Assembly (NCBI GenBank): GCA_021846485.1
Contig: JAJZWW010000094.1
Location: 1 to 9,690, forward strand
Length of the DNA stretch: 9,690 nucleotides
Direction: 5' to 3'
Origin: Actinomycetes bacterium
GTDB taxonomy: Bacteria; Actinomycetota; Acidimicrobiia; Acidimicrobiales; Palsa-688
Part shown: positions 6,953 to 9,690 of the stretch, in pieces
Layout of the letters: each line of letters opens with the position of its first letter
Numbering within the stretch: position 1 is the first letter of the stretch
The notes under the pieces: model-generated
What the model was told of the DNA's origin: nothing
Databases searched by the model: none
Seen by the model: only the letters and a program-made list of their open reading frames with translations
Position numbers and translations under genes: made by a program

Positions 6953-7129
6953 GTGACCCCAGAGGAGACGATCACCTGCGTCGACTGCGGGGGCACCGCC
7001 CACCTGCTCACCACCTGGCCCGACGACGACCCCCCGGTACCCGGCGACGTGCTCGCCTACCGCTGCTCCGACTGCCTGGACCGCTGGGACGTGGTGATGG
7101 GGGACGCGAGCGAGGGACCGGCGAGGTAG
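6953..7129 (+). CDS. Small protein with two CxxC pairs (putative zinc ribbon)
   Basis: A 58-residue protein of unknown function, divergent from rsmD. It starts TPEETITCVDCGGTAHL and has Cys9-x2-Cys12 and Cys38-x2-Cys41 (CVDC and CSDC), spaced as in a treble-clef or zinc-ribbon fold. His17 and an acidic WPDDDPPVPGD loop lie between. The GTG at 6953 has GGGGAG six bases before it. Extending the frame upstream would run antisense through rsmD, so that is rejected. The pattern suggests a structural zinc site, perhaps a rubredoxin-like or ribosome/RNA-associated mini-protein, but I do not recognise the family. Only 27 bases separate its start from rsmD. No downstream partner gene exists. Confidence 0.7.
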   Translation: MTPEETITCVDCGGTAHLLTTWPDDDPPVPGDVLAYRCSDCLDRWDVVMGDASEGPAR

Positions 7130-7205
7130 CCGGCGGGGCGGGCTGGCGAGGAGTAGACAGCCACTTTCAGTGGCGCTCTGGGCACAATGAGGGTTAAGCC
7201 GGTCT

Positions 7206-7293
7206 GAACTGGGTGCACAGGACCGAACTGGGTGCGTTCAGGGCCCGATACGGGGGTCGACGGCACCCAGTTCGCCTCAATGCACCCACTTCG
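7206..7293. repeat. Mirrored array of four GAACTGGGTGCA motifs, 19-base period
   Basis: GAACTGGGTGCA at 7206-7217 and CGAACTGGGTGC at 7224-7235 point one way. GCACCCAGTTCG at 7263-7274 and TGCACCCACTTCG at 7281-7293 point the other way. The inner pair is a perfect 12-base inverted repeat with a 27-base spacer. Both arms use a 19-base step, and both pairs share a centre near 7249. The outer inverted copy has one mismatch. This could be a protein-binding array or paired ends of a deleted mobile element. Confidence 0.85.
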
Positions 7294-7300
7294 CCCCTTC

Positions 7301-7396
7301 CGGCCCGCACTGCGGCCCGCGTTGCGGCCCGCGTTCCGACCCGCGCTGCGGCCCGCGTTCCGACCCGCGCTGCGGCCCGCGTTGCGGCCTGCTACA
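7301..7396. repeat. 12-base minisatellite
   Basis: Eight adjacent 12-base units begin at 7301, 7313, 7325, 7337, 7349, 7361, 7373 and 7385. Two main forms occur, CGGCCCGCGTTG/C and CGACCCGCGCTG, partly alternating; the last unit is degenerate. Such an array can change copy number by slippage. It lies eight bases after the mirrored motif array. No gene reads through it convincingly. Confidence 0.92.
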
Positions 7397-7502
7397 GAGC
7401 GGCTGATCGGCACTGGCGTCCTGCGCCGCATCGGGCCTGCCGTCCGGAGCGTAGGGTTGTCGACCGTGGCCCTCCGCCTGCTGTTCTCAGCTCAAGCTCA
7501 GC

Positions 7503-7630
7503 AGCTGTCGCAAAACTATCTTCTGGAGGCGGTGACCGGCCGTCCGCAAGCAGGTCGTCCTGCCTACTCATGGCGCGTCATGTAGGGGCGGACGGCCGAT
7601 CACTGCCTTCACGCGGGCTTTGCGACAGCT
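7503..7630. mobile_element. 128-base palindromic element, MITE-like or IS remnant
   Basis: The ends are a perfect 12-base inverted repeat: AGCTGTCGCAAA (7503-7514) and TTTGCGACAGCT (7619-7630). Inside lies a second stem, 7528-7547 against 7588-7607, matching at 18 of 20 positions; both mismatches are of the kind tolerated as G-U in RNA. The left arm (45 bases) and right arm (43 bases) flank a 40-base centre. No transposase is present and no clear target duplication flanks it. The first ten bases of the terminal repeat recur, in the same orientation, as the last ten bases of the window. This fits a repeated non-autonomous element, though a conserved structured RNA element is possible. Confidence 0.65.
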
Positions 7631-7771
7631 TCTCCCGGGTAGCCGGGAGCCACGCGATCGGCGCTGGACTGCCTGGTCCCCGGTCCCGGTCCTCGGAGCT
7701 GCCGCAATCGTGACCGCTACCCGCCGCCGGCGCCGCCCGAGCCGGCGTCTTCTCCCCGGTTAGCCGAACGG

Positions 7772-9139
7772 GTGGCAGCGCAGCGGAGGAACCCGCACCA
7801 ACCCAACCTCCCTCTCGACCATGACGAGATGGACCGAGCCCTGCGCTCATGGCGCTTCTGGCTGGTCCTCGTGCTGGTCGGGGTCGGCGCGGGGCTCGGC
7901 GCTGGCCTGCTCATGGCGATCCTCCACGCCGTCCAGCACCTCTGCTTCGGCTACCGGCGCGGAGACTTCCAATCGGGAGTGCGGGGAGCACCAGGCTGGC
8001 GGAGGGTCGCGGTCCTCGCCGGCGGTGGACTCGTGCTCGGGGCGGCCTGGGTGGGGCTGCGCCGGATCGGGGGGCCGGTCCGGAGCCTCGACGAGGCAGT
8101 ATGGGAACGCCGAGGAAAGCTGCCCGTGGTGGACACCGCGCTCAACGCGGTGCTCCAGATCGTCGCCGTCGGAGCCGGTGCGACCCTCGGGCGGGAAGGC
8201 GCCCCCAAGGAGCTCGGCGCCGGCCTGGCGAGCGGGCTGTGCGACCGAGCCGGCCTGACCCCCACCCAGCGCCAAGTCCTCGTGGCCTGCGGAGCCGGGG
8301 CGGGCATGGCGGCCGTCTACAACGTGCCACTCGGCGGGGCCCTCTTCGCCACCGAGGTGCTCCTCGGCACCTTGGCGCTTCCCCAGGTCGTCCCCGCCCT
8401 GGCGACTGCCGGCATTGCCACCGGCGTCTCCTGGCTGCTGCTCCCCGACCGCCCCACCTACCAGGTCCACCAACTCCTGATCAGCGCATCCCTCACCATC
8501 TGGGCAGCGGCCTTCGGCCTCCTCGCCGGCGTGATCGGCGCCGGCCTGATCACCACGGTCGGCTGGGCCAAGGCCCGAGCGACCCACGGCACCAGGACCG
8601 TCGGGTCGGTCACGGCCGCGTTCGTCGCCATCGGGGCGGTTTCGGTGGTCCTCCCCGAGGTGCTCGGGAACGGCAAGGACGTGGCCCAGCTCGCTCTGTC
8701 GGGAAAGCTCACGATCGCGCTCGTCGCCGCCGTCGTCGTCGCCCGGCCGCTCGCCACCGCCGCATGCCTGCGCAGCGGCGCTGTCGGAGGGTTGTTCACC
8801 CCGACACTCGCGGTCGGAGCTCTCGCCGGGACCCTCGCCGGGCAAGCCTGGGGGGTGCTGTGGCCTGCCGGCCCAGAGGCAGGCTTCGCCCTGATCGGAG
8901 CGGCCGCCCTGCTCTCCGGTGCCATGCAGAGCCCGATCGCCTCGATCGTCCTCGTCATCGAGCTCACCCACGGCGGGTTGGACCTGCTCGTGCCGGTATC
9001 GCTCGCCGCCGCCGGGGCGACCGTCGTCTCTCGCAGCCTCCTACCGGCCTCGCTCTACACCGCCGCGGGTTGGTGGCGGGACCGGCGGCCGCCTCAGTCC
9101 CCGCCGCCCCTGCTCCCGCCCGCCCCCTCGACCGGCTGA
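7772..9139 (+). CDS. CLC-family chloride channel/transporter
   Basis: Integral membrane anion channel or anion/proton exchanger of the CLC family, here 455 residues with about ten to twelve hydrophobic segments from residue 29 to 431. It has GREGAPKELGAG (140-151), where Glu142 is the external gating glutamate. YNVPLGGALFATEV (183-196) follows, then GGLFTPTLAVGAL (339-351, the GxFxP element) and Tyr429 in SLYTAAG, matching the anion-coordinating tyrosine. Two features are unusual: the GSGIP element is replaced by IGGPVRSLDEAV, and the internal proton-glutamate position (Glu203 in E. coli CLC) is Val196. The C-terminus is Pro-rich with no CBS domains. The GTG at 7772 has no good ribosome site; an ATG at 7829 would also leave all helices intact. 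It stands alone, between two copies of a repeat end. Confidence 0.93.
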   Translation: MAAQRRNPHQPNLPLDHDEMDRALRSWRFWLVLVLVGVGAGLGAGLLMAILHAVQHLCFGYRRGDFQSGVRGAPGWRRVAVLAGGGLVLGAAWVGLRRIGGPVRSLDEAVWERRGKLPVVDTALNAVLQIVAVGAGATLGREGAPKELGAGLASGLCDRAGLTPTQRQVLVACGAGAGMAAVYNVPLGGALFATEVLLGTLALPQVVPALATAGIATGVSWLLLPDRPTYQVHQLLISASLTIWAAAFGLLAGVIGAGLITTVGWAKARATHGTRTVGSVTAAFVAIGAVSVVLPEVLGNGKDVAQLALSGKLTIALVAAVVVARPLATAACLRSGAVGGLFTPTLAVGALAGTLAGQAWGVLWPAGPEAGFALIGAAALLSGAMQSPIASIVLVIELTHGGLDLLVPVSLAAAGATVVSRSLLPASLYTAAGWWRDRRPPQSPPPLLPPAPSTG

Positions 9140-9300
9140 GCCCGCAAGACACCGCCTGCTGATCGGAAGGAGAAGGACGTCAGCAACGACGGAGCGGATG
9201 CGTACAGGGTGGGCGCGTCGGCCACACGAGGCGCGACTCCTCCTGCAGGGCTCGTCCAGCCAGAGAGCTCTGGTGAAGGTCTGGCGGAGCCCAGCCCCTG

Positions 9301-9344
9301 GCCCATCCCGGCTTGTTGCCCATCCCGGCTTGTTGCCCATCCCC
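9301..9344. repeat. 17-base tandem repeat (2.6 copies)
   Basis: GCCCATCCCGGCTTGTT occurs at 9301-9317 and again at 9318-9334, and a third copy breaks off after GCCCATCCC near 9343. The unit is not a multiple of three, so it would shift frame in any gene crossing it; it lies just past the point where PPOX similarity ends. Confidence 0.93.
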
Positions 9345-9353
9345 AGAGTGGCG

Positions 9354-9542
9354 GCGCCTCCCCGGCATCATCCCGGGGGTGATCTCGCCGTCGTGGTCGA
9401 GCTCCAGTTCGGAAGCACTCATCCGCAACGCACCGCCGCTACGCAGTGTCGCGAGGGTTTCGTTGGTCCCCGCCCAGAGGCGGCTCCGTACCCGGACAGT
9501 GAAGTCGGGGGCGTCGCTCTCGACTTCGTGCCAGGAGGCCAT
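9354..9542 (-). pseudogene. Truncated pyridoxamine 5'-phosphate oxidase-family (FMN-binding split barrel) protein
   Basis: The minus-strand frame from the ATG at 9542 reads MASWHEVESDAPDF, then ETLATLRSGGALRMSASELEL and GEITPGMMPG. This resembles the N-terminus of actinobacterial PPOX-family proteins, whose typical pattern as I remember it is MASWREVEAAAPEF...KTLATLRRDGSPRISGTE...DGELWLGMMPGSRK. Similarity stops after GMMPGRR (about residue 63). Intact members continue for roughly another 70-90 residues with the rest of the barrel and the FMN site. What follows here is unrelated sequence with the 17-base tandem repeat, and the frame stops at 9180. It is therefore best read as a 3'-truncated pseudogene. 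No database comparison was possible. Confidence 0.6.
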
Positions 9543-9680
9543 CCGACCCCATCCGCCCCCTTCTGACCACGGTGTCGACAGCCGGAGGAGCAATCCATCT
9601 GCCCGCAACAAAGAAGGAACTTGCCTGGTGGATTTCTTCACCAGCTCTCACCTGGGGTTTGGGTTCGAAATACTCCAGGT

Positions 9681-9690
9681 AGCTGTCGCA
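9681..9690 (+). repeat. Second copy of the palindrome's terminal arm (cut by window end)
   Basis: AGCTGTCGCA at the last ten bases equals the first ten bases of the 7503 element, in the same orientation. The copy is cut by the window edge, so only ten matching bases can be seen. Confidence 0.5.

Larger units (their letters stand above)
7130..7771. other. Gene-free, repeat-rich interval
   Basis: No open frame here looks like a real protein: the open frames on both strands are driven by GC content and by a 12-base repeat giving Arg-Pro-Ala or Ala-Gly-Arg runs. The interval contains a mirrored motif array, the minisatellite and a palindromic element, listed separately. The bases at 7161-7173 form CCACT-TTC-AGTGG, and the surrounding CACTTTCAGTGGCGC is reminiscent of ends of IS21-type elements; that is a recollection, not a match. 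A seven-base hairpin CTCCCGG-4-CCGGGAG (7632-7649) follows the palindrome directly. It has no T-run, so it is not a convincing intrinsic terminator. Confidence 0.7.
9140..9690. other. Decayed region with gene fragments and a tandem repeat
   Basis: No intact gene is seen. It contains the PPOX-like fragment, a possible aldehyde-dehydrogenase scrap at 9568-9615 on the minus strand, and a 17-base tandem repeat. A GGAAGGAG at about 9165-9172 has no start codon at a suitable distance. The region 9175-9300 shows nothing recognisable. No intrinsic terminator with a T-run is visible after the CLC gene. Confidence 0.6.

Noticed and set aside
7301..7396. CRISPR array
   Set aside because: Units are 12 bases and directly adjacent, with no unique spacers and no cas genes.
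7232..7585. Plus-strand frame with Arg-Pro-Ala/Phe repeats
   Set aside because: The repeat peptide comes from the 12-base minisatellite. The opposite strand is open as well, and no ribosome site or domain supports a gene.
7632..7649. Intrinsic terminator hairpin
   Set aside because: A seven-base stem exists but no T-run follows on either strand, and no gene ends close to it.
7631..7771. Fluoride riboswitch upstream of the CLC gene
   Set aside because: The conserved fluoride-motif elements were not found; only a plain seven-base hairpin is seen.
7847..8971. 374-codon minus-strand frame
   Set aside because: Antisense to the CLC gene; a Gly/Asp/Glu-rich mirror of hydrophobic codons with no recognisable domain.
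9650..9680. tRNA 3' part suggested by GGGTTCGAAATAC
   Set aside because: The T-arm-like loop has no matching five-base stem, and no acceptor, anticodon or D-arm can be built around it.

Overview
The window comes from a very GC-rich bacterium with frequent GTG and TTG starts and tightly packed, overlapping genes. The gene order smc-mutM-rnc-acpP-plsX-rpmF-DUF177-SepIVA-like-coaD-rsmD, all on the minus strand, is typical of Actinomycetota. The SepIVA-like coiled-coil protein between DUF177 and coaD supports this. A deep non-model lineage such as Acidimicrobiia is a reasonable guess, but that is inference.

Positions 1-6925 are one co-directional minus-strand housekeeping block, transcribed from rsmD towards smc. 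In transcription order it encodes the 16S rRNA m2G966 methyltransferase (rsmD), phosphopantetheine adenylyltransferase (coaD), a SepIVA/DivIVA-like coiled-coil protein, a YceD/DUF177 protein, ribosomal protein bL32 (rpmF), PlsX, acyl carrier protein, RNase III, formamidopyrimidine-DNA glycosylase and the N-terminal part of SMC, which runs off the left edge. The block links CoA and ACP supply with phospholipid synthesis, ribosome maturation, cell-envelope growth, DNA repair and chromosome segregation. rsmD/coaD and coaD/sepIVA-like overlap by four bases (GTGA).

At 6953 a 58-codon gene for a protein with two CxxC pairs diverges from rsmD; only 27 bases separate the two start codons.

Positions 7130-7771 hold no convincing gene but are rich in repeats. 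There is a mirrored four-copy array of a 12-base motif with 19-base spacing (7206-7293), a 12-base minisatellite (7301-7396), and a 128-base imperfect palindrome with 12-base terminal inverted repeats (7503-7630) that looks like a miniature transposable element or an IS remnant.

A plus-strand CLC-family chloride channel or transporter gene follows (7772-9139). It keeps the gating glutamate but has valine at the internal proton-glutamate position and lacks a GSGIP motif.

The last 550 bases look decayed. They hold a truncated minus-strand PPOX-family (FMN-binding) N-terminus, a possible aldehyde-dehydrogenase N-terminal scrap, a 17-base tandem repeat and, at the very last ten bases, another copy of the palindrome's terminal arm. 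The CLC gene and these fragments therefore lie between two copies of the same repeat end, next to a conserved operon.
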